Position numbers and translations under genes: made by a program
Origin: Pigmentiphaga litoralis
GTDB lineage: Bacteria; Pseudomonadota; Gammaproteobacteria; Burkholderiales; Burkholderiaceae_B
Length of the DNA: 64,000 bases
NCBI RefSeq assembly: GCF_013408655.1
Contig: NZ_JACCBP010000002.1
Span: 744,001-808,000, forward strand
Direction: 5' to 3'
In this document: one piece after another, positions 1 to 7,181 of the stretch
Layout: each line of letters begins with the position of its first letter
Numbering within the stretch: the first letter of the stretch is position 1
The notes under the pieces: generated by a model
Told to the model about the DNA's origin: nothing
Databases searched by the model: none
Seen by the model: only the letters and a program-made list of their open reading frames with translations

Positions 1-635
1 ATCACCAGAATGACCAGCGCCAGCGCCACGAACAGGTAGTAATAGGCGGTCAGTCCGGAAATGGAAAAGCCAAAGATCTCGACCATGCCCCGGCTGCCGC
101 GTTGACCCGCCAGCGACGTGCCAAACAGGCTGATCGGGTCGATGCGCGAGATGCCTTGCGGACCATTCGTGATGTTGAGTGGCGCGTTCAGGTTGTTCAT
201 GAAGATCCGGACGATCTCGCCGAATCCCAGGGTGACGATTGCCAGGTAATCACCGCGCAGCTTCAGGGTCGGGGCGCCCAGCAGCACGCCGAACAAGGCG
301 GCCACGGCGGCGCACAGCGGAAGCACCAGCCACACGGACATGTGCAGGCCGTCGGGGAACATCTGTGCGATCCACTCGAAGTTCTGGACCAGGTGGGGCG
401 ACGCCAGCAGCGCGTACAGATAGGCGCCCACGGCATAGAAGGCGATGTAGCCCAGGTCCAGCAGGCCGGCAAATCCCACCACGATATTGAGCCCCAGCGC
501 CAGGATCACGTACAGCAGCGCCATGTCCAGGATACGGATCCAGCTGTTGCCGAACGATCCCATGATCCACGGCAGGGCGATGACCAGCACGCCGAACGCG
601 CCCAGCCACAGTTGTCGTTTGCGATCGTCGGTCAT
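1..635 (-). CDS. livM: Branched-chain amino acid ABC transporter permease LivM (3' end beyond window)
   Basis: Inner-membrane permease of the high-affinity branched-chain amino acid (HAAT) ABC importer, which forms the channel with LivH. The visible N-terminal 211 residues are strongly hydrophobic, with successive membrane segments and the LivM-typical run ALGLNIVVGFAGLLDLGY near residues 45-62. The gene runs off the left edge, so the C-terminus is missing. Its ATG overlaps the livH stop as ATGA, showing translational coupling. The ATPases LivG and LivF and the LivJ/K receptor are not in view and may lie to the left. The HAAT family also moves other amino acids and amides, so the substrate is inferred. 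Confidence 0.93.
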   Translation of the reverse strand, partial: MTDDRKRQLWLGAFGVLVIALPWIMGSFGNSWIRILDMALLYVILALGLNIVVGFAGLLDLGYIAFYAVGAYLYALLASPHLVQNFEWIAQMFPDGLHMSVWLVLPLCAAVAALFGVLLGAPTLKLRGDYLAIVTLGFGEIVRIFMNNLNAPLNITNGPQGISRIDPISLFGTSLAGQRGSRGMVEIFGFSISGLTAYYYLFVALALVILV

Positions 636-1588
636 GCGCGGTCCGCCACCCGTTCACCCATCAGGCCCGACGGCCGGATGGTCAGCACCAGAATCAGCAC
701 GATGAAGGCGAAGATGTCCTGGTAATGGCTGCCCAGGAAGCCGCCGGTCAGGTCGCCGATGTAGCCCGCGCCCAAGGATTCCACCAGCCCCAGCAACAAG
801 CCCCCGAGCATGGCCCCGTACAGGTTCCCGATGCCGCCCAGCACTGCGGCCGTAAAGGCCTTCAGTCCGGGCAGGAAGCCCATGTAGAAGTGCGTGACGG
901 CATAGTTGGCGGCCAGCATGACCCCTGCCAGCGCGGCCAGCGCGGCGCCCAGCGCAAACGTCATCACGATGATGTGGTTGGAGTTCACGCCCATCAGCGC
1001 GGCCACTTTGGGGTTTTCAGCCGTAGCCCGCATCGCCCGGCCCAGCCGGGTGCGCTCGACCAGCAGCGTCAGGCCCAGCATGGCCAGCGCCGCGATCACC
1101 AGGATGCCGATCTGGGTGGGTGTGACCAATGCGCCGCCCACGTTGATGGAGTCATTGGGCAGCAGGTTGGGGAACTGATGGTATTCGCGGCCGAACACGA
1201 TCATCGCCATGGTCTGCAACATGATCGAGATGCCGATCGCGGTGATCAGCGGCGCCAAGCGCGGCGCGTTGCGCAAGGGCCGGTAGGCGATCCGTTCGAT
1301 CAGGACGTTGACGATGATGCAGGTCGGTATCGCGGCGGCCAGGCCAGCCAGCAGCACCAGCGGGCCGGGCAGGTCGGGAAAGGTCGTCATGACCCAACGG
1401 ACCGTGACCATGGCCGTCATGGCGCCCACCATCAACACGTCGCCGTGGGCGAAGTTGATGAGTTGCAGGATGCCGTAGACCATCGTGTAGCCCAGTGCGA
1501 CCAGCGCGTAGACGCTGCCCAGGACGAGGCCATTCAAGATTTGCTGAAGTAGGGTTTCCAAGCGGGTTCCTTGCGTTGGCGTCAGCAT
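632..1588 (-). CDS. livH: Branched-chain amino acid ABC transporter permease LivH
   Basis: Partner permease of LivM. The reading frame is open far upstream, but homology begins only at the ATG at 1588, giving 318 residues. A TTG a few codons later is an alternative start. The family signature YGILQLINFAHGDVLM falls at about residues 38-53, followed by many hydrophobic helices and the conserved EAA-like loop region that contacts the ATPases. It is the first gene of the liv block seen here. It is divergent from dadA across about 105 bases that must hold both promoters. Neighbouring amino-acid catabolism fits an amino-acid import role; the exact substrate is inferred. Confidence 0.93.
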   Translation of the reverse strand: MLTPTQGTRLETLLQQILNGLVLGSVYALVALGYTMVYGILQLINFAHGDVLMVGAMTAMVTVRWVMTTFPDLPGPLVLLAGLAAAIPTCIIVNVLIERIAYRPLRNAPRLAPLITAIGISIMLQTMAMIVFGREYHQFPNLLPNDSINVGGALVTPTQIGILVIAALAMLGLTLLVERTRLGRAMRATAENPKVAALMGVNSNHIIVMTFALGAALAALAGVMLAANYAVTHFYMGFLPGLKAFTAAVLGGIGNLYGAMLGGLLLGLVESLGAGYIGDLTGGFLGSHYQDIFAFIVLILVLTIRPSGLMGERVADRA

Positions 1589-1693
1589 AACCGTTGGCAC
1601 GCGGCATGACGAGTCACGGACGGGTCTAGAATGTCGGCGCAAGGCGGCCGCCTTACGTGGTTCACATCCAGCGGTCCGCATCCAGGAGTCAGG

Positions 1694-2944
1694 ATGAGAG
1701 TTGTTGTACTTGGCAGTGGCATTATCGGCACTGCCAGCGCATGGTGGCTGAACCGGGCGGGGCATGACGTGACTGTCGTCGACCGGCAATTCGGCCCGGC
1801 GCAAGAGACCAGCTTCGGCAATGGAGGCCAGATTTCTGTCTCGTATGCCGAGCCATGGGCCAATCCCGATGCCCCCCTGAAGATCTTGAAGTGGCTGACC
1901 CAGCCCGACGCGCCGCTGCTGTTCCGGCCGCGCGCCGACATCCATCAATGGTTGTGGGCCTTCGCTTTTCTGCGCGAATGCCTGCCGGGCCGGCTGCCCG
2001 TGAACATCCGCGCCCTGGTCAGCCTGGCCCAGTACAGCCGCGACACGCTGCAGGGCATGCGCCGCGAATTGGGCATCAGCTACGACCATCTGGAAAAGGG
2101 CATCCTGAATTTCTATCGCGACGACGCGCAGTTCGAAGCGTCGCAGAAGGCGGCCGACATGATGCGCGACGTGGGGGTCGACCGCCGCGTGCTGTCGACC
2201 GACGAGGTGCTGGCCATCGAGCCGGCGCTGGCCGCGCACCGGCAGGCGATCGTGGGGGGCGACTACACGGCCGCCGATGAAAGCGGGGATGTCCACCTGT
2301 TTACGCAGCAACTGGCCGACAAGGCGAAGCTGGCGGGGGTGCGTTTTCGCTTCCTGACCCAGGCCACACGGCTGATTGCGGAAGGGGGGCGGGTTGTGGC
2401 AGTCGAAACCATCGACTCATCCGGCGCTTACGGTAAACTCGACGCCGACGTTTTTGTGGTGGCAGTAGGCAGTTACTCACCAGAGCTGGTGCGCCCGCTG
2501 GGCGTGCCTTGCCAGGTGTACCCCGCCAAGGGCTATTCGGCGACCTTTCCGGTCACCGACCCCCTCCGGGCGCCTGAAGTGAGCCTGACCGACAGCGCGC
2601 ACAAGGTCGTGATTTCCCGTCTGGGCGACCGGCTGCGGGTGGCGGGCACGGCGGAACTCAATGGCTATTCCCGGGCGTTGAATCCGACGCGCTGCGAAGC
2701 CTTGACCCGCCTGACCCGCGAGCTGTTTCCCGGCGCGGTCGATTTCGACAAGGTGTCGTACTGGTCGGGCCTGCGGCCGCTCACCCCGTCTAACGTTCCG
2801 CTGATCGGGCGAACCAAATTGCCGAATCTCTATCTGAATACGGGCCATGGCACCCTTGGGTGGACCATGGGATGCGGTTCGGGCAGGGCGATTGCCGATC
2901 TGATCTCCGGGCGCCGTCCCGAGGTCGATTTCCCTTTTCTATAA
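1694..2944 (+). CDS. dadA: D-amino acid dehydrogenase (FAD-dependent)
   Basis: Membrane-associated flavoprotein that oxidises D-amino acids, chiefly D-alanine, to 2-oxo acids and ammonia and passes electrons to the respiratory chain. The ATG at 1694 follows AGGAG at 1684 and places the dinucleotide-binding motif GSGIIG at residues 7-12. The DadA-typical stretch with ETSFGNGGQISVSYAEPWANP follows at about residues 36-56. The C-terminus carries the GHGTLGWTMGCGSG glycine-rich FAD motif. Length is 416 residues, close to the roughly 430 of E. coli DadA. No dadX racemase is adjacent. The gene is divergent from livH. Confidence 0.92.
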   Translation: MRVVVLGSGIIGTASAWWLNRAGHDVTVVDRQFGPAQETSFGNGGQISVSYAEPWANPDAPLKILKWLTQPDAPLLFRPRADIHQWLWAFAFLRECLPGRLPVNIRALVSLAQYSRDTLQGMRRELGISYDHLEKGILNFYRDDAQFEASQKAADMMRDVGVDRRVLSTDEVLAIEPALAAHRQAIVGGDYTAADESGDVHLFTQQLADKAKLAGVRFRFLTQATRLIAEGGRVVAVETIDSSGAYGKLDADVFVVAVGSYSPELVRPLGVPCQVYPAKGYSATFPVTDPLRAPEVSLTDSAHKVVISRLGDRLRVAGTAELNGYSRALNPTRCEALTRLTRELFPGAVDFDKVSYWSGLRPLTPSNVPLIGRTKLPNLYLNTGHGTLGWTMGCGSGRAIADLISGRRPEVDFPFL

Positions 2945-2972
2945 CTCCATATCCCCATTCGGAGACGGATCA

Positions 2973-4529
2973 ATGCAGCAACCGAATTTGTGGCGTTCCG
3001 CGGGCGTATCCGCCCTGGCGGCCGCCATGTTCATGATGGGCGGCCTGTCGGCTGTCCAGGCGCAGACCAAGCCGGCCGCGAAGCCGGCTGCCAAGGCCGC
3101 CGCCAAGCCCGCAGCCAAGCCGGCCGCGAAGGCCGCGGCCCCCGCCAAGTCGACGGGCAAGGGCAAGGCTGCGGCAGCAGCCGGTGGCGCCGCTGCGGCT
3201 GCCGCCGCAGGCTCCTCGCTGGCGGCCGACGGTTCCAAGCCGGCCAGCGGCGGGCCGATCGAACTGGAAGTCTGGCATGCGCTCAATAAGGAGCAGTCCC
3301 AGGAATTCAACGCGCTGGTGGACCGCTTCAACGCGCAGAACATCGGTTTCACGGTCAAGGTTCGCGCCGAACCGACGCAGGAAAAGCTGATCCAGGACGG
3401 CATCGCATCGATCCGCGCCAAGCGTCAGCCCCACCTGATCGAGATCGGCGACAACCATTCGCCGGAACTGATCGCCCAGCAGGGCGCGGTGCTGCCCATG
3501 TTCGAACTGTTGAACAAGTACCCGATCAAGGACCTGCGCTGGTTCCTGCCGCAAACGACGGGCACCATGCGCGATTCCAAGAATCGCCTGCTGGCGCTGC
3601 CCTTCATGGCCGAAGCGCCGGTCTATATGTACAACCGCGACCTGTACAAGCAGGCAGGCCTGGATCCCGATGCACCGCCAAAGACCTGGCGTGAAATGCA
3701 GAAGCACCTGATCGCCCTGCTGGGTGCCGGCGTCAGCTGCCCGTACGCCACCAGCTCGCAGACCTGGATCCACCTTGAGAACCTGTCGGCGCTGCACAAC
3801 ACGCCGTACGCGTCCAAGAACAACGGCCTGGACGGCTCGAACGGTGCGGTCCTGCTGGCCAACGACCTGCTGCACGTGCGCCATCTGGCGCTGATGATGA
3901 GCTGGGTGCGCAGCAAGCTGTTCCCGGTGCGCAGCGAAGGCGACCAGGCCGACGCGCAGTTCGCGTCCGGCGAATGCGCGATCCTGACCACCGGTACTGG
4001 CGCGCTGGCCAAGGTGCAGGCCGATGCCAAGTTCTCGTACGGCGTGGCCCCGCTGCCTTACTACGACGAAGAAGCCACCAAGCCAAGCAACCCGTTCGTG
4101 GGCGGCTCGTCGTTGTGGGCCCTGTCGGGTCATTCGGCGGCTGAACAGAAGGCCGTTGCGCAATTCATCGCGTACCTGGCCTCGCCGGTCGTGGCGGCGG
4201 ACTGGAGCCAGAAGACCGGCTTCCTGCCGCTGACCGAGGCGGCCTATCGCGCGTCCGACGTCTCGTACTACAAGAGCATCCCGGGCGCCGAAAGCGTCGT
4301 GCGTGAAATGGCGGCCGTGCCGGCGCAGTACACGCGCGGCTTCCGCCTGAACAACTACTACGCCGTCAGCCGCGTGCTGGACGAGGAACTGGACGATGTC
4401 TGGAGCGGCAAGAAGCCGCCAAAGCAAGGTCTGGATGATGGCGTGTCGCGTGCTTCGCTGCTGATGAACCCGCCCGGACCGGCCACGGCCGCGGCGACCA
4501 AGAAGCCGGCCGCACGCAGCAGCAAGTGA
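2973..4529 (+). CDS. ugpB: Glycerol-3-phosphate ABC transporter substrate-binding protein (UgpB-like) with Lys/Ala/Pro linker
   Basis: Periplasmic receptor for sn-glycerol-3-phosphate or glycerophosphodiesters. A signal peptide covers residues 1-30 (cleavage near AVQA-Q). Residues 32-94 then form an unusual low-complexity arm rich in KPAAK and AAAK repeats. The solute-binding fold starts at about residue 95 with IELEVWHALNKEQSQEFN. At 518 residues it exceeds the roughly 440 of E. coli UgpB, the excess being mainly the linker and a basic alanine-rich tail. GGAGA lies just before the start. The ugpQ gene follows after 13 bases, but ugpA, ugpE and ugpC are not in the window. The family is clear; use of the linker as a spacer or surface contact is inference. 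Confidence 0.88.
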   Translation: MQQPNLWRSAGVSALAAAMFMMGGLSAVQAQTKPAAKPAAKAAAKPAAKPAAKAAAPAKSTGKGKAAAAAGGAAAAAAAGSSLAADGSKPASGGPIELEVWHALNKEQSQEFNALVDRFNAQNIGFTVKVRAEPTQEKLIQDGIASIRAKRQPHLIEIGDNHSPELIAQQGAVLPMFELLNKYPIKDLRWFLPQTTGTMRDSKNRLLALPFMAEAPVYMYNRDLYKQAGLDPDAPPKTWREMQKHLIALLGAGVSCPYATSSQTWIHLENLSALHNTPYASKNNGLDGSNGAVLLANDLLHVRHLALMMSWVRSKLFPVRSEGDQADAQFASGECAILTTGTGALAKVQADAKFSYGVAPLPYYDEEATKPSNPFVGGSSLWALSGHSAAEQKAVAQFIAYLASPVVAADWSQKTGFLPLTEAAYRASDVSYYKSIPGAESVVREMAAVPAQYTRGFRLNNYYAVSRVLDEELDDVWSGKKPPKQGLDDGVSRASLLMNPPGPATAAATKKPAARSSK

Positions 4530-4542
4530 TAGTGATGGCGCA

Positions 4543-5325
4543 ATGACGATGGTCCCGCCCGTGCATGGACCGGCCCCTCGGGGCTGGCACTATCCGCGGG
4601 TGGTGGCCCATCGCGGCGGCGGCATTCTGGCTCCCGAGAACACGCTCGTGGGCATGGATGCCGCCGTTTTTCATGGGCATGTCGCGGTCGAGTTCGACGT
4701 GATGCTGGCCGGTGACGACGTACCGGTGCTGATGCATGACGATGTGCTGGGGCGCACGGTAGCGGGGTCGGGCCGGGTGGCCGATCTGCCGTCGGACGAG
4801 TTGACAATGAAAGACGCGGGGAGCTGGCTGGCCCCGCGTTTTTCATTGGCGCGCGTCCCGCGTTATGTCGATGCCGTCGCGTGGCTGCGTCAGCAGGGCG
4901 TGTGGATGAATGTCGAGATCAAGCCTTCACCGGGGGCTGATGTCGCGACCGGCGAGATCGTCGGGCGAATCACGCAGGCGATGTTTGCCGGGGTTCATGA
5001 CCTGGCGCTGAAGCCCCTGATGTCGTCGTTTTCCGTGAACTCCCTGTTGGCGGCTCGGCGCACGGCGCCGGACATTCCGCGTGCGTTGTTGCTGTCGCAT
5101 GTGCCGGCAGATTGGCAGGCGCAAATGACGGCCGTCGATGCGATTGCCCTGCATTGCAATCACCGGCATCTGACGCCCGACCTTGCAGCGCGCGTGAAGG
5201 CCGCCGGATATGGGCTGTTCTGCTACACGGTCAATGAACCGGAGCGCGCACGCGAACTGTTGCAGTGGGGCGTCGATGCCTTCTGCACGGATCGCATCGA
5301 TCTGATGGGGCCCGGATTTACGTAA
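4543..5325 (+). CDS. ugpQ: Glycerophosphodiester phosphodiesterase UgpQ
   Basis: Hydrolyses glycerophosphodiesters to glycerol-3-phosphate and the alcohol; UgpQ proteins are usually cytosolic and coupled to the Ugp importer. The GDPD motif AHRGGGILAPENT (catalytic His at about residue 23) is followed by EFDVMLAGDDVPVLMHDD, which holds the metal-binding Glu/Asp and the second catalytic His. The C-terminus has the typical YTVNEPERA and DRIDLMGP motifs. There is no signal peptide, and the 260-residue length is normal. A second ATG two codons in is an alternative start. It is probably co-transcribed with ugpB and ends three bases from the convergent metallophosphoesterase gene. Confidence 0.93.
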   Translation: MTMVPPVHGPAPRGWHYPRVVAHRGGGILAPENTLVGMDAAVFHGHVAVEFDVMLAGDDVPVLMHDDVLGRTVAGSGRVADLPSDELTMKDAGSWLAPRFSLARVPRYVDAVAWLRQQGVWMNVEIKPSPGADVATGEIVGRITQAMFAGVHDLALKPLMSSFSVNSLLAARRTAPDIPRALLLSHVPADWQAQMTAVDAIALHCNHRHLTPDLAARVKAAGYGLFCYTVNEPERARELLQWGVDAFCTDRIDLMGPGFT

Positions 5326-5328
5326 GGC

Positions 5329-6084
5329 CTATTGGGCCGCCGGGATGTCCACGACCAACGCCGCATCGAATGCGGCGTTTTCATTGGGGTATCCGCCGGG
5401 ATTGGCGATCACCCGGCCACGTCCGATGGGGTAATCGAAACACGTGTGTGTATGGCCGTGGATCCACAGATCCGCCTGCTCGACCATGGCATCCAGGTTC
5501 GATGAAAACGCCGGTGACAAGGTGTCGCCCTGGAACTGCTCTGGCACCGAGAGGGCACTGGGCGCATGGTGCGTGACGACCACGGTCGTGCCATCGAACG
5601 GCGTATCCAGTTGCATCTGCAACCATTGTCGGGATTGCTTGTGACGCTCCACGCTCAGTGCGGGTGTGTAGTCGCCCTCGTCGGTCTCGATGATCCGGAA
5701 GTCCGGCATCACCTGGGTCGCCATGTGTGCGGCGGCCACCGCGCCCTGCGGTCCGTACAGGTCAAAGTCGGTCCACAGGGTCGTGCCAAGAAAGCGCACG
5801 CCGTCAAGGATCACCGCATTTTTTTCCAGAAAGTGGATGCCCAGCCGGCGGGCGTCTTCGCGCAGTTGCGCCTCCAGTTCCTGCAGATGGGCATGGTAGT
5901 ACTCATGGTTCCCCGCGACGTAGATGATGGGCGTATTCGGGAAGCGCCGCGCGGCCCATGCCAGGCCGTTGCATTGGGTGTGGATGTCGCCGGCGAGCAC
6001 GACAACATCGGCGTCGGCAGACGGAATCGGGCGTTCGCCACCAAAGGTTTCATGGTGCAAATCGGACAGGATACGAAGTCGCAT
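5329..6084 (-). CDS. Calcineurin-like metallophosphoesterase
   Basis: Predicted soluble dinuclear-metal phosphoesterase of unknown substrate. The ATG at 6084 is chosen because the first metal motif, ILSDLHHETF, lies at residues 5-14 and codons upstream show no homology. The remaining family motifs follow in order: VLAGDIH, YVAGNHEYYH, VVVTHHAPS and IHGHTH. Length is 251 residues without signal peptide or membrane segment. It is convergent with ugpQ and divergent from the pilus operon. Nothing links it to either; its neighbour ugpQ is also a phosphoesterase, but that may be chance. Confidence 0.85.
   Translation of the reverse strand: MRLRILSDLHHETFGGERPIPSADADVVVLAGDIHTQCNGLAWAARRFPNTPIIYVAGNHEYYHAHLQELEAQLREDARRLGIHFLEKNAVILDGVRFLGTTLWTDFDLYGPQGAVAAAHMATQVMPDFRIIETDEGDYTPALSVERHKQSRQWLQMQLDTPFDGTTVVVTHHAPSALSVPEQFQGDTLSPAFSSNLDAMVEQADLWIHGHTHTCFDYPIGRGRVIANPGGYPNENAAFDAALVVDIPAAQ
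5357..5381 (+). terminator. Rho-independent terminator for ugpQ inside the opposing gene
   Basis: Perfect 10-bp stem AACGCCGCAT / ATGCGGCGTT with a 3-base CGA loop, followed by TT and TCATT on the plus strand. It lies 32 bases after the ugpQ stop but within the last codons of the metallophosphoesterase read from the other strand, so one sequence serves as protein code and as likely terminator. Confidence 0.6.
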
Positions 6085-6186
6085 GGGCGCAAATTCCAGT
6101 GCTGGGAACCTAGGATAAAACGAGGTCCAAGGTAAGTAATTGACCCGCTTCCGGGCGGTTGCGGCGGTCGGGCACGATGGCTCCAT

Positions 6187-6225
6187 GCTATCGCATTGCC
6201 CTTGCGATGGCGCTGTCATCGCAAG
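6187..6225 (+). promoter_or_regulatory. Two mutually exclusive RNA hairpins over the first pil ribosome-binding site
   Basis: The leader has three alternating segments: ATCGCA (6190-6195), TGCGAT (6203-6208) and ATCGCA (6218-6223). Hairpin A pairs 6187-6195 with 6203-6211, nine pairs including one G-U. Hairpin B pairs CTTGCGATG (6201-6209) with CATCGCAAG (6217-6225), nine perfect pairs. B covers most of the AAGGA ribosome-binding site at 6223-6227 that serves the ATG at 6234. A and B cannot form together, so A could release what B sequesters. This is inferred from complementarity alone. Confidence 0.45.
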
Positions 6226-6233
6226 GAATGTCC

Positions 6234-7181
6234 ATGGTCGCGCGCTTCGTTTTTGCCAGTCTTTTTGTCCCTTTGTTACCCGTGTCGCCCGCGCTTGCGC
6301 AAGCCGCCGCGCCGGCCCTGTACGACTTTGCGTATCGCGTGTCGGGCGACCGCCGCGTTGCGCCGGTGCAGGTCTTTGACGACGGGCAATCCACCTTCGT
6401 GCAGTTCAAGTCAGGCCAGACCGTGCCTGCCATTTTCCGCGTCGCCGACGGCGGCGAGCAGCTGGCGCCAAGCACGGTCCGTGGGGGCTATGTCGTCGTG
6501 GCGGGCACGGCCAACGCGTGGGTCATGCGTATCGGCAGCGTGGTCTCGGCTGCGCGGTATGAAGGCGATGCACCGGAAGGCCGGGGCGGCATTGCCGGAC
6601 GCGGGCCTGCGTTCGATGCCGGCGACGACGCGGCGTGGGCCGTGACGGATGCGCGAGCGCCGCAAGACGCGTCGGCGGCGCTGCCGGGTCACGGGCGCGG
6701 CACGGCGCCGGTGTCTTCGGTGAACCCCCGTGGCGTGCCTTCCACGACGTCCGGCGCCGCGCGCAGTGCCCGCAGCGCCGCCAGCGATACGGCGGGTATG
6801 CGGACGGCCTCCGCCATGGGCCAGGCGGCGATGGCGCGGCCAGGCGTTCCCGTTTCGCTTGCGGCGTCGGCTTCCGTGCGGCCGTCGGCAGCCTTTGATG
6901 CGGCAAGTTCGGATCCCACCATGCGCGCGGTGCTGACGCGCTGGGCCAGGCTTGCCGGGTGGTCGTTCGATGCGCAGCACTGGACCGTGGATGTCGATAT
7001 TCCGCTGGCTGGCACGGCATCGTTTGGCAGCGATTTCAAAAGCGCCGTGCGCGATCTGCTGGCTTCGACCGAACTGTCGACCCGGCCGCTGCAGCCCTGC
7101 TTCTATTCGAATCAGGTTCTGCGGGTCATACCGTTGGCGGAAGCGTGCAATCGCACGGCAACCATGGCGAGCGCGCGATGA
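6234..7181 (+). CDS. Type IVb pilus TcpQ-domain protein (PilL-like) with VirB9/TrbG-like N-terminal region
   Basis: First gene of the pilus operon. The ATG at 6234 follows AAGGA by six bases and opens a clear signal peptide ending near PALAQ. Residues about 27-115 contain YRVSGDRRVAPVQVFDDGQS, then TFVQF and VPAIF, which recall the beta-sandwich of VirB9/TrbG/CagX secretion proteins. A long Ala/Ser/Gly-rich spacer follows. The C-terminal 75 residues (WARLAGWSFDAQHW onward) match the TcpQ/PilL domain that helps place the secretin. The protein is probably periplasmic or outer-membrane associated. It has no lipobox, unlike R64 PilL. Its stop overlaps the pilN start as ATGA. The TcpQ call is firm; the VirB9 resemblance is by eye. 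Confidence 0.75.
   Translation: MVARFVFASLFVPLLPVSPALAQAAAPALYDFAYRVSGDRRVAPVQVFDDGQSTFVQFKSGQTVPAIFRVADGGEQLAPSTVRGGYVVVAGTANAWVMRIGSVVSAARYEGDAPEGRGGIAGRGPAFDAGDDAAWAVTDARAPQDASAALPGHGRGTAPVSSVNPRGVPSTTSGAARSARSAASDTAGMRTASAMGQAAMARPGVPVSLAASASVRPSAAFDAASSDPTMRAVLTRWARLAGWSFDAQHWTVDVDIPLAGTASFGSDFKSAVRDLLASTELSTRPLQPCFYSNQVLRVIPLAEACNRTATMASAR

Noticed and set aside
725..1552. Long plus-strand frame antisense to livH
   Set aside because: Product is Gln/His/Arg-rich with no domain, a common shadow of GC-rich hydrophobic genes on the other strand. livH is unmistakable.
3063..3180. Histone-H1/AlgP-like separate gene suggested by KPAAK repeats
   Set aside because: The repeats are in frame with the UgpB signal peptide and binding domain, with no internal start that would make a separate protein.
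2970..4427. 485-codon frame antisense to ugpB
   Set aside because: Composition is Arg/Gly/Gln-rich without motifs, whereas the plus strand encodes a full UgpB with signal peptide.
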